From positions 1,364,001-1,428,000 of the forward strand of contig OY752147.1 in NCBI GenBank assembly GCA_963573315.1: DNA of 64,000 nucleotides. Direction: 5' to 3'. This document shows positions 11,968-22,355 of the stretch, in pieces. This DNA comes from Entomortierella parvispora (taxonomy: Eukaryota; Mortierellomycota; Mortierellomycetes; Mortierellales; Mortierellaceae). Below the pieces are notes generated by a model that was given only the letters and a program-made list of their open reading frames with translations, did not search any database and was not told the origin of the DNA. A program made the position numbers and the translations under genes. How positions within the stretch are numbered: position 1 is the stretch's first letter; every line of letters starts with the position of its first letter.

Positions 11968-13372
11968 GATGAAAAGTCAGGAGGAGTTCTGTGGAGGTGT
12001 TTAATTAGGAGGAGAAGATAGAGGATGATGGCATGAAGGGTGAAAAGTGGAGGGGAGTGATGATACAACAGAGAGACTGGCAAGCTACGGCCAAGTCCAC
12101 GTTGGGATGAGGAGGGGAGGAGAAAAGAAAGGGGGAGGAGGAGGAAAGGAGGGAGGAGAGGAGGAAGGGGGGCCAGATATCTTGCAATCCGGGGAAAGGC
12201 ACACTTTTGTGAGGATGGAGGGGGACGTGTGAGGATGAGGATGAGGATGAAGGGGATGGAGAGAGAATGAGAATGAGAATGAGGGGTGCATCACTCTCTG
12301 GCGTGGAGAGAGAGTGGGGGGGTGGAAAAGGACCATGGTTCATCCTCTCGTTCTTTGAGAGCAGCTATTATTTCTCGCCTGTTGCCCTGTTGTCAGCAGA
12401 AGCAATTCAGCCGTTTCCTAACTTTGAAAACCTTTGAGCACGAGCGACCAAGAGACCGGAAATAGCAGAGTGCGGTAGTAGCCAAGGTGGACTAGCCCAC
12501 ATCGCTGTCTGGAGCTAAGAACAGGAACTGCAGAAATAATAATATGAAGAAACACAGTTATACAGTAGCTGCAACAGGCGTTTAGCAATGTCTCGTGGAA
12601 ATGAAAACTGGATGGAACCCCTGGAAGGGTTGCTCTTTTTCACCTACAGTCGTTAATCTTGCTGAGCGCATCTTTGGTGTGCTCTCAATGTTTGGGTTGG
12701 ACGACCGTACTCGTGTCCCACCGTCCACCAGCCCACACTAGATAGACGCGAGCCAGAGGAAGCACCTCGTTTTTATATAATAATTTCGAAGGCAAGTGGG
12801 CGCGACCGACGGCAGCTCCGCCTTTGAGTGCAATTTGCGGGAATCGAAGCATGGTTAAAAGTGAACCGCACGCATCGCATGAAATCCGACGGATGCTGGA
12901 TGCTGTTGTGCAAAGATCATCCGGAGAATTACTGTGCGTGGGAACGACCGTGGAAAGAAGGACAGAGCGCCGTGTGTTTGACTGCGACCATGGCCATAGC
13001 CATGACAGTGCCAAGTCAAGAGATACACCCCCGAGCGTGAGAAACGAATCGTGTTGTCCTCGCACATTCCTTGCGGGGCTTTGGAGATGGCGCAGACGGC
13101 TGCGAAGTGGCGACCCTTTGACCGAATTTGACTGGACGCGGCGCGTTCCAAGGGGGATCGATCGCCCTTGTGCGCTTCTGCGCCAGCTTCCCTTGTCCAC
13201 CAGTCAGATCCCATCGCGTCACCCTCCTGGAATCAGACAGCGACAGATGCAAATGAACCCCAACTAGAATCGACATTTGTTCATTGCTTCCCATCTGATC
13301 TCTCTTTCTCCAAACTCAAGCTAAGAGACCCACGTTTGTACCCAGCGACAATTAAATTGACTGCAGAAAGAC
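11968..13372. promoter_or_regulatory. Divergent intergenic region, 1.4 kb
   Basis: This holds the promoters of the membrane protein (-) and the photolyase (+). The part next to the membrane-protein gene (about 12040-12330) is strongly purine-rich on the plus strand, i.e. a pyrimidine-rich leader on the minus strand. Open frames in 12685-13300 overlap in several frames and resemble no protein I recognise. No gene is supported. Confidence 0.5.
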
Positions 13373-15830
13373 ATGCCGCCCAAGAAGAGAGCCGCTGACG
13401 ACGACGGGCATGATATCAAAACTTCGGACTTCAAGAAGCACATTGCCGCTTACGCCGCGCCATCTACAACCCCCGCTACCGCCTCAGATAAACCGATAGA
13501 TACTCTTATAAAGAAGGAGGGACTGGATGATGCTGGCCCTGTTCTGACAAAGAACACGCTGATGTGGTTCAGAACAGACCTTCGCCTACAGGACAACACG
13601 GCCCTTCACGCAGCGTCTATTAGAGCCAAGGTCGGAAATACCTTCCTAATCGGACTCTATATCATCTCTCCAGAGGAATGGCGGGATCATGACGAGGCGC
13701 CAGTTAAGATCGACTTTTGGATGCGAAATCTGCAATGTCTCAGAGAGTCCCTGAAGGATCTAGCGATCCCTTTGGTAGTCAGGACTGCAACTCAAAAGAA
13801 GGACATCCCCGAAATCGTGCTGTCCGTGGTTGAGAACATGGACATCAGCCATGTCTTTTGGAACAATGAACTCTTGGTCGATGAACGCAAGCGGGATGCT
13901 TCAGTCAAGAAGATGCTTCTGACTCGTTCAAACTTACTAGTGGAAGAGTGCGACGATCAGTGTATCGTTCCGCCTCCAGATGTCCGGACTAAAGTAAGAG
14001 TCATAACCACACCATGTCAAAGAGTCATTGCGTTGGAGGGAGAAACATTGACTTAGTTCTTTTCATAATCTCAACTTTGATGTCTTGATAGACTGGAAAC
14101 CCGTATGGAGTGTTCACGCCGTTTTACAACACCTGGTGCAAACTCGTCGATTCTGAACCCCACTACCTTGAGCTCTCTCAGATCCCAGATATGAACCCAC
14201 CTGAGATCAGGACTACGTTTGCTCAGTACTTTGATCAAGTGTTGCCGTCATTGCATCCTCATACGCTGGACGTTAACCTCATGCAAGAACTTTACCCCGC
14301 TGGAGAATCAAAGGCGCACGAAAAATTGGACTCCTTCATCCAGAACAAAGCAAATCGATATCATCAAGGCAGGGATGTCCCGCAAATAGAAGGCACAAGT
14401 TTTTTAAGCCCCTATCTTGCAGCAGGCGTCCTTTCTGCTCGACAGTGTGTCGCCGCTGCAAGGACTGCCAACAAAGGGAAAATCACGACTGGAGATGAGG
14501 GTCTCAGGACTTGGATCAAAGAACTTGGCTGGAGGGTATGGCTAGAAAGTGCGCACGTTAATTACGAGATCCAGAGATTGGATGGAAAGAGTCTACTGTC
14601 TAACGTTTTTTTTTATTTGGTTTCTCCTGATCTGGTAGGAGTTTTATCGACACATCGTAGTCGCGTTTCCTCGAGTCTCCAAAAGTCGTGCTTTCCAACC
14701 CAAGACCGAAAACGTCGAGTGGAGCGACAATGAGGGGCACTTTCAAGATTGGTGTCAAGGAAAAACGGGCTTTCCGATAGTAGACGCTGGTAAGTTGGAG
14801 TGAACAGAAGATAATTTCATCATTGGCGGGACATTGCCCCAAAATGTGCTTTTATCTCCTCTGGGAAGTTTGAATTCCTCACAGTGTTTATTATGAACGA
14901 AACGTCGAGCGACCCGTGTGACCCTAAATGGGTCGTGTCCAAGAGCTCCAAACATGTCGGGGATTTATGACTGGCGAGTAAGGGTTGTCACCGTGGCAGC
15001 TTCTGGCAGGGGTGTAAGAATATCCTTGGGCGAAAACTATTGCAGGACTGACCAAACGGGAAATGTGACGGGGGAGGAAATGACGCGAAATGACGGGGGG
15101 AGTAAAGAATTCTTCAGTTGTCCGTCCTTCTTGGGGGTTGTAACTGGTACGCAATACTCATAAAAGGAGAAGTGACGACCCATTTAGGGTCACACTGGTC
15201 GTTCGACTTTTTTTTCAATATCAGCACTGTGAGAGGATAACTACACACCGGGGGCGATGGTGCAACACGAGTAAAGGCAAACTGCTGACATCTCAATCTC
15301 ACAACTCATGGACGGTTTTCTTCATCTATTCTTAGGGATGCGCCAACTCAACTCGACTGGGTACATGCACAATCGTCTGAGAATGATCACAGCCTGTTTT
15401 CTCGTCAAGGATCTGCTTATCAATTGGCAGCAGGGCGAAAAGTATTTCATGAGTCGTTTGATCGACGGCGATTTGCCATCCAACAACGGTGGTTGGCAGT
15501 GGGTACGCAAAAACTATTTGTTTTTCGAGGTGCATTTGCTGGCACCCTTGATAACAGGCCTCTCATTCTACTTTTCTCGCTCTCTATCTTGTCTGTAAAC
15601 CCACGACGACTCCTTTCGTTGCAGAGTGCATCGACTGGAACAGACGCCCAGCCTTACTTTCGCGTTTTCAATCCCTTGTTGCAATCACAAAGATTTGATC
15701 CTAAAGGAGAGTTTATCCGAAAATGGGTACCTGAGCTCAGGAGTCTGGACGATAAGCAGATCCATAGCCCACACGATGTCCTAGCTCCAAAAGAGTTTGC
15801 AAAGCTCAGGTAGGTTGACGTGTGTAGGCC

Positions 15831-15861
<31 letters not shown>

Positions 15862-15990
15862 TCAAAAGAAAGCTAACACAGCTGCTTTATGTGACTTGAC
15901 CGTTCCAGGTACCCAAAGCCGATCGTGGATCATGCTGTGGCAAAAGCAAAGTACGTCGCAGAGTTCAAACGCGTGCTCGCTCTTGCGTAG
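13373..15990 (+). CDS. Class I CPD DNA photolyase
   Basis: This flavoprotein uses light to split cyclobutane pyrimidine dimers. I read six exons: 13373-13993, 14092-14535, 14639-14789, 15336-15502, 15625-15809 and 15909-15990. The N-terminal half carries the photolyase fold ([16 protein letters not shown]). The C-terminal FAD domain includes NRYHQGRD and [22 protein letters not shown] carries the Glu and Trp that contact the lesion in E. coli Phr[17 protein letters not shown] follows, and NNGGWQW carries the Asn that faces the flavin. These match bacterial and fungal class I CPD enzymes rather than (6-4) or cryptochrome-type proteins. The basic N-terminus ([11 protein letters not shown]) may be a nuclear signal. 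Intron 3 is 546 bp, several times the local norm, because it holds an inverted-repeat insertion. Intron 5 holds an A28 run. AATAAA lies at 16021-16026. Confidence 0.95.
14904..15207. mobile_element. MITE-like inverted-repeat insertion in a photolyase intron
   Basis: The ends are near-perfect inverted repeats of about 33 bp, 14904-14936 and 15175-15207, matching at about 30 of 33 positions around a shared core accctaaatgggtcgt. The element is about 304 bp, has no coding capacity and sits wholly inside intron 14790-15335. Without it the intron would be about 240 bp. No clear target-site duplication is visible, so the ends may lie slightly outside these limits. It resembles a non-autonomous DNA transposon; the superfamily cannot be told from this copy. 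Confidence 0.65.
15831..15858 (+). repeat. Poly(A) tract of 28 bases in the last photolyase intron
   Basis: An uninterrupted run of 28 A follows ggcc within the intron that spans 15810-15908. It could be the tail scar of a retroposed fragment or simple slippage; no retroposed body precedes it. Confidence 0.9.
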
Positions 15991-16020
15991 GACCAAGGAA
16001 CTGATTCCTACTAGGAACGC

Positions 16021-16026
16021 AATAAA
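16021..16026 (+). terminator. Poly(A) signal AATAAA of the photolyase gene
   Basis: A perfect hexamer 31 bp after the photolyase stop codon and about 150 bp before the topoisomerase start, consistent with two compact head-to-tail genes. Confidence 0.6.
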
Positions 16027-16178
16027 AAGCGCGCAAAAAAACATGTGACTGCGATCTGGATCTTCAAACGCGTTTCTGTTTTTTTAGGGAAAGAGGCTCA
16101 TTCCTCTTTCTTTCTGTCTTCTCGACTCATCGCCCCAATCTAACCCCCCCTTCGTGCTGGCATCCCCGAACCAACACA

Positions 16179-19100
16179 ATGTCGGATAGCGAGGGAGATA
16201 ACTTCGCCATGTCGCAGGATGAGTATGAGAGCGACGACTATGCTCCCATCTTTTCGAAAAAGGTACTTGTCACATTGCAGGGGCCCATCATGTCATGGAC
16301 CATTCCAGCAATGAGCATCCTGACTCAAAAACATCTAATTCTCTCTTGCTTGGGCCTACCGTTTTCCAGACTGCTGCTGCGCCTAAACCTAAGGCTGCCG
16401 CAAAGAAGACTCCTGCCACCGCAAAACCTAAGCCTACCAAGGCTGGAAACGGATCTAGTGGCGCTGCCGCGTCCAAGAAGCGAAAGCTGAGCAACAACAG
16501 TGATGTTGACGAAGGCTCCGACAATAATATAGACGATGTCACACCGCCACCTCAAAAAACACAAAAAAAGCAACATTCAGACTTCAACGAGGACAAGACA
16601 ATTGAGGAAATGTACCAGAAAAAGACGCCACTGGAACATATCCTTCTGCGACCGGATACCTATATTGGAACGACGGAAATGAACCAAGAGTCTCTTTGGG
16701 TGCTCGATCCTGACTCTACAAAGTTTGTCAACCGACCTGTCAACATTGTCCCTGGTTTGTACAAGATTGTCGACGAGATCATTGTGAATGCCGCCGATAA
16801 CAAGGTAGACCCTGATTCCCAGGCGCACTTCATTTGCTGGCCAGTGTATTTTAAATTAATACTGAGGATTAACTATTTCGATTTTGTTTCCTATAGATTC
16901 GGGATCCTTCCATGGACACTATCAAGATCGACATTGACAAAGAGAATGGCATGATTTCGGTTTACAATAACGGAAAAGGAATTCCAGTGGAGATTCACAA
17001 GAAGGAGGGGTGCTACGTCCCAGAGCTCATTTTCGGGCACCTTTTGACCTCTTCCAACTATGACGACACACAAAAAAAGGTCACTGGAGGACGCAACGGA
17101 TATGGTGCTAAGCTCTGCAATATTTTCAGTAAGGAGTTTATTGTTGAGACCGCCGACAAGAAGAACGAATTGACTTATAAGCAAGTTTTCACCAACAACA
17201 TGTCAAAGACCGGGAAGCCAAAGATTGCAACCATGAAAAAGAAGGACGAGTACACAAGGATTTCTTTCAAACCCGACTTTGAACGGTTCAACATGGATGC
17301 AATTGATGCTGATCTGGAAGCCGTCCTCAAGAAGCGTGCTTATGATTTGGCAGGCTGCGTCAAAGGCGTGAAGGTTTTCCTGAATGGTGAGCGGATCAAA
17401 ATCAAGAGCTTCCGAGAGTACATTGACATGTACATTCCTGTGCCGGCCGAGGGCGAGGAAAAGGTCAAGGTCATTTACGATTCGCCAAACGATCGTTGGG
17501 AGATTGCCTGTATTCCCAGCGAGGGTCAATTTACTCAAGTCAGTTTCGTCAACAGTATATCGACATCCAAAGGAGGCGTTCATGTGGACTATGTCGCCAG
17601 TCAAATTGTCAAAGAACTGGTCGCAACTGTCAAGAAAAAGTCAAAGTCGGCGACGATCAAGCCTCACCACATCAAAAGTCATATGTGGGTATTTGTCAAC
17701 TGTCTGATCGAAAACCCAGCCTTCAACTCTCAAACCAAAGAAACTATGACCTTGAAACAATCGGCCTTTGGATCCAAATGCGAACTGAGTGAAAAGTTTA
17801 TCAAGGATATTGTCAAATCTCCCATCATCGACGGCATTGTCAGCCTGGCAGCTTTCAAGGATTCGCAGGCTCTTAAGAAAACCGATGGTACGACCAGAAG
17901 CAGGATCATCGATATCCCCAAGCTAGAAGACGCTCACAAGGCTGGACCTCGTGGCAAACAGTGTACTCTCATCCTGACTGAGGGAGACTCCGCAAAGACC
18001 TTGGTCATGGCTGGCTTTAGTGTTATTGGACGTGATAACTTTGGTGTATTCCCCCTTCGGGGAAAGTTGCTGAATGTTCGGGATACACCGACAGCAGCAG
18101 TCATTGCCAACAAGGAAATCGGATACATCAAACGGATCTTGGGACTCAAGCAGGGCAAAGTCTACACCAGTGTGGATGAGTTGCGCTATGGGCATCTTAT
18201 GATTATGACCGATCAAGATCATGATGGATCTCATATCAAGGGTCTGGTCATCAATTTCCTGGACCATCACTACCCTTCGCTGCTTAAGGTCCCTGGCTTC
18301 TTGGTGGAGTTTATTACACCTATCGTCAAGGTCAGCAAAGGCCATCAAAAGAAGTCATTTTTCACAATTCCTGAATACGAGGCATGGAAAGAGTCTCAGG
18401 ATGGTGCCAGGGGTTGGAAAATTAAGTACTACAAGGGTCTGGGAACAAGTACCAAGGAGGACGCCAAGGACTATTTCAGTCAGATGGACCTTCACAAAAA
18501 ACAATTTGCTCCTTCAAATGACGAGGCTCGCGCTTTGGTGGATATGGCCTTTAGCAAGAAGAAGGCCGACGAGCGTAAAGAGTGGCTCAGCCGATTCCAG
18601 GTATTGCAAATTCTCCACATAGGAACAGACTCTAGTGATGTTGTGGTCTTCACACTAACTTTTTTTCGAATCTTCACCCGCTGCGATTGTAGCCCGGCAC
18701 TTTCCTCGATACCCGTATTGACAGGATTCCCATCGAGGACTTTATCAACAAGGAGCTAATTCTTTTCTCCATGGCCGACAACATTCGTTCGATTCCATCC
18801 ATGGTTGATGGTCTCAAACCGGGACAGCGAAAAGTAATCTTTGGTGCATTCAAGAAAAAGATGACAGGAGAACTCAAGGTAAAGCATGCTTCACACATGA
18901 CTGGTTTAGTAACGCGTGGTACATCAAAGTGAATGCTAAACAAAGTCATTTCTTCAAACTAGGTCGCCCAATTGGCAGGATTCGTCTCCGAAAAGGCGGC
19001 ATATCATCATGCAGAACAAGGTTTGCACATGACGATTGTCGGCCTGGCTCAGGACTTTGTTGGCAGCAACAATGTTAATCTGCTCTCGCCAAGGGGTCAA

Positions 19101-21682
19101 TTCGGTAGTAGAATGCAAGGTGGCAAGGATGCTGCCAGTGCTCGTTATATTTTCACAGCTATTCCTCCTATTACTCGCCGTGTGTTCCACCCTCAAGATG
19201 ACGCGCTCCTGACGTATCTCAATGACGACGGCGACTGGATCGAACCCGAGTGGTATATTCCTGTCCTTCCTATGGTCTTGGTGAACGGATCCGAGGGCAT
19301 TGGTACTGGATGGAGCTCAAACATCCCCAACTACAATCCCACAGACATTATTGCCAACATTCGGAGAATTATGAAGTCTGAACCTCAAGTTCCAATGTTG
19401 CCATGGTTTCGAGGCTTTGTCGGTACGATCGAAAAAGAAACTGAGCACAAGTACAAGGTCAGCGGAGCAATAGAAGAACTGGATGAGACCAGAGTCAGAA
19501 TCTCGGAGCTCCCTATTCGATGCTGGACTACTCCTTACAAGGAGCAGATCGAGTCCTGGATCCAGGGTTCGGACAAAGCGCCTTCTTGGGTTAAGGACTA
19601 TCGTGATGATGGAACGTTGACCAAGATTGATCTTACAGTGACTTTGACTGAGGAGCAGATGCGAAAGGCACGCCACGAGGGGTTGGAGACCAAGTTCAAA
19701 CTCGTGAGCTCCGTGTCAACATCCAATATGGTTTGCTTTGATCCTCAAGGCCGTATCAAGAAGTACTCGACACCAGAAGAAATTGTACAAGAGTTTTATG
19801 ACCTTCGTCTGGAGTACTACCGGAAACGCAAGGTGGGTATCTTTCCTGTGTGCGATATGCTTCAAGGTGAAGATTGTATTCTGAGATCTATCTCTGACTC
19901 TGTGTTTTTCTATAGGACTACCTCGTTGACATTTACACCAAGCAATGGACTCGCATGGACAACAAAGCTCGGTTTATCACAATGATTATCTCTGGGCAGC
20001 TCATTGTCCAGAACCGCAAGAAGGCTGTGATTGTTGAAGACCTCCGTGCTCATGGGTTCAACTCTGTTTCCGAGTTGGATGTCGATGGTGAAACGGTACC
20101 AGAGGCAGCGGAACTCCCCGACGCAGCCCGACCTAAGATCAAGGTCGAAAAGGGCAATGAGTTTGATTACTTGCTGAAGATGCCCATCTGGAGTTTGACT
20201 TTTGAGAAAGGAGAGGAGCTCCGGAAGGAACGTGATCTCAAGAAGCAAGAGCTTAGCATCCTTATTGACAAGACTCCAGTGGACCTTTGGAACGAAGACC
20301 TTGATGCATTTACTGTTGCCTGGGAAGAGGTCCTGCAAGCGGATATTGAAGAAGAGAACTATCAAGGCGTAGGAAGCAAGGGCAAAAAGCTTCCAGCACC
20401 TCGGGGTCGCGTGACCGCCGCTAAGCCTGCTGTCAAGAAGATGGATTTGGATGATGACGATTTCGAGGAGACCAAACCCAAGAAAGCCCCAGTGGCCAGG
20501 AAGCCCACGGCTGCGCCCGCTGTTAAGAAGGAGTCCGAGGTCGTGAAGACAGCCATCAAACAGGAGCCTATTAACAGCTTCTTTGGAAAATCCTCGGCGG
20601 CTTCGGAGGAAACGCCGATAGCAAACTCGTCTGTTCAAAAGAAACAACAGTCGATCGTAGACATGATGAAGTCCAAGCAGGTCACCAAGCCAGCCGCCAA
20701 GCCTACCCCTGTCAAAGAAGAGGCGACGAGTGAGGATGAGGTCCCGGCCAAGACGAGCAAGCGAGGCGGTGGTCGGTCCAGGAAGATCGTGTCGGACGAC
20801 GATGATGACGACGACGATGATGACAACGTGGAGATGGAAGATGTCGAAGTTCCCCCGCGCGCGCCTTCTTCACGTGCACGAGCAGCACGCGCAAAACGCC
20901 CCGTTATCGTCGACGATGAGTCTGAGTTTGAGGACGAAGACGAGGATGACTTTTTGCCTACATCCCCTCGTAAGATGACAAAGAGCTTACAGGCAGATTC
21001 GAAGGCAGATTCGAAGGCAGATTCGAAGGCAGATTCGAAGGCAGCGAGCAAGAAAACGGTCGGGACCACGCCCAAAGCACGAGCCGGCGTCGAACAGAGT
21101 GCTGCCAGGACGGCAGTTAAAAAGATGTTTTCGCTGTCGAATGACGATGAGGATGAGGACATGGAAGAGGAAGAGGAAAAGCACAAAGAAGACAAGGCGG
21201 ACGAGTCAGGGTCGGATCATGAAAGCGGATCTGGACGATCATCGATGTCCCGCACGGGGATACCACCTGCGATTGTGGATGAGGACGATGACTCGATGTT
21301 TTCTATCACGGCCCCATCCAAGGTTTCTCAGGTCAAGAAGCGGTCGGTGCTTCAGAGTCGGTTGCCAAAGTCCGGAAGCGCGAGTAGCGGTGGCGGTGGC
21401 TCTGGTCTGGAGTCATCATTGTCTGGCAGTGGAGGTGGAACCAGTTTCGTGTCGGAGGTGTGTCTTCCGATGAGCTTCTCGACGTCTGTGACCTCGACAG
21501 GAGCGGTAGCAGGAGCCAAGACGTTGAATGCAGGATCGTCTGGACCAGCCAAGGCGCCAAAGGCAGTGGCAAGCTCGCTGTTGGCAGACTTGGAGGATGT
21601 GTCCAACATTGTGTCGCGACCCAAGACGGGACGAACAACGTCAAAGAAGCCAATGTATGTCGACATTAGTGATGAAGAGTAA
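16179..21682 (+). CDS. TOP2: DNA topoisomerase II
   Basis: This ATP-dependent type IIA enzyme passes one duplex through another and is needed for chromosome segregation. Exons run 16179-16262, 16370-16805, 16899-18600, about 18693-18880, about 18963-19831 and about 19916-21682, giving roughly 1,680 residues. The GHKL ATPase part shows DEIIVNAADNK, NNGKGIPVE and GGRNGYGAKLCNIFS. The TOPRIM part shows LILTEGDSAKT, FPLRGKLLNVRD and TDQDHDGSHIKG, with its Mg-binding acidic residues. The cleavage region has SPRGQFGSRMQGGKDAASAR followed directly by the catalytic Tyr. An acidic and Lys-rich C-terminal tail of about 450 residues contains four KADS repeats and Asp runs, making it longer than the yeast enzyme. 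AATAAA lies at 21797-21802. The family call is certain; exon 4 and 5 edges are approximate. Confidence 0.97.
20994..21041 (+). repeat. 12-bp tandem repeat in the topoisomerase II tail
   Basis: Four near-perfect copies of gcagattcgaag, encoding ADSK units, lie in the disordered C-terminal domain. Being a multiple of three, copy-number change would keep frame. Confidence 0.85.
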
Positions 21683-22355
21683 AGACGGAAATGGGGGAAG
21701 AAAGAAAAGAAGAGGAAGGAAAGAAGAATGCGATTACGACAATAATAAGACATCGACGCGTGCAATATAGCTTTACTACCCCTTCTACGAAAAAGAAATA
21801 AACGTGAGTATAATATTTGTAAAAGAGAAGAGAAGAAAAGACGAAACAAGAACAGGAAAGAAGAGAAGAGAGAAGAGAGAAGAATAACAGCAGCAGAGCA
21901 AGAAGCGTAGAAGGTCGTAGAAAAGTTTTGACATATTATTTGTTGGGGTTGCGTGATTGACGAAATCGAATTTGGGTTCGCGTGGGAGAGAGAGGAGCCA
22001 ACAACGGTCGGCGTCTCCTCGCGTGCAAATCGAATCAAGCAACAGAGTGCAGGCAGGCAGACAGATCAAGAGAAGAGGGAGAAGGGGGTTCCCTGTTCTG
22101 CTGAGAATCGTTGTGTTCAACCCAATAACATGTGCACGCGATTGATTGTGTTGGTGTTGGCTTTTTCTCCTTCTCTCGCCACCAAGAGTGCGGTGCACTC
22201 GTCCCAGCCCGTCTCTCCTCTCTCCTCTCTTCTCTTTTCTCTCTCTCATTCCCCACCCCCCAGTCCTCCATTCGCCCTCGCGTGCATCCCTCCTTTCTCT
22301 CTTCGTCCCTCGATCCCAGGAACATCAGACAAACGCGCCCTCCTCTTCTCAAGGA
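21683..22355. other. Intergenic region between topoisomerase II and CHO2
   Basis: The left 230 bp is purine-rich 3' sequence with AATAAA at 21797. The right part (about 22150-22320) is pyrimidine-rich leader of CHO2. No additional gene was seen. Confidence 0.5.

Noticed and set aside
12005-12343. Ser/Pro/Leu-rich minus-strand frames near the membrane-protein gene
   Set aside because: These are readings of a simple pyrimidine-rich leader; an in-frame stop separates them from the ATG at 11967.
13373-15990. Cryptochrome or (6-4) photolyase
   Set aside because: [23 protein letters not shown] and ELGWREFYRH match class I CPD photolyase; the (6-4)/cryptochrome-type His motif is absent.
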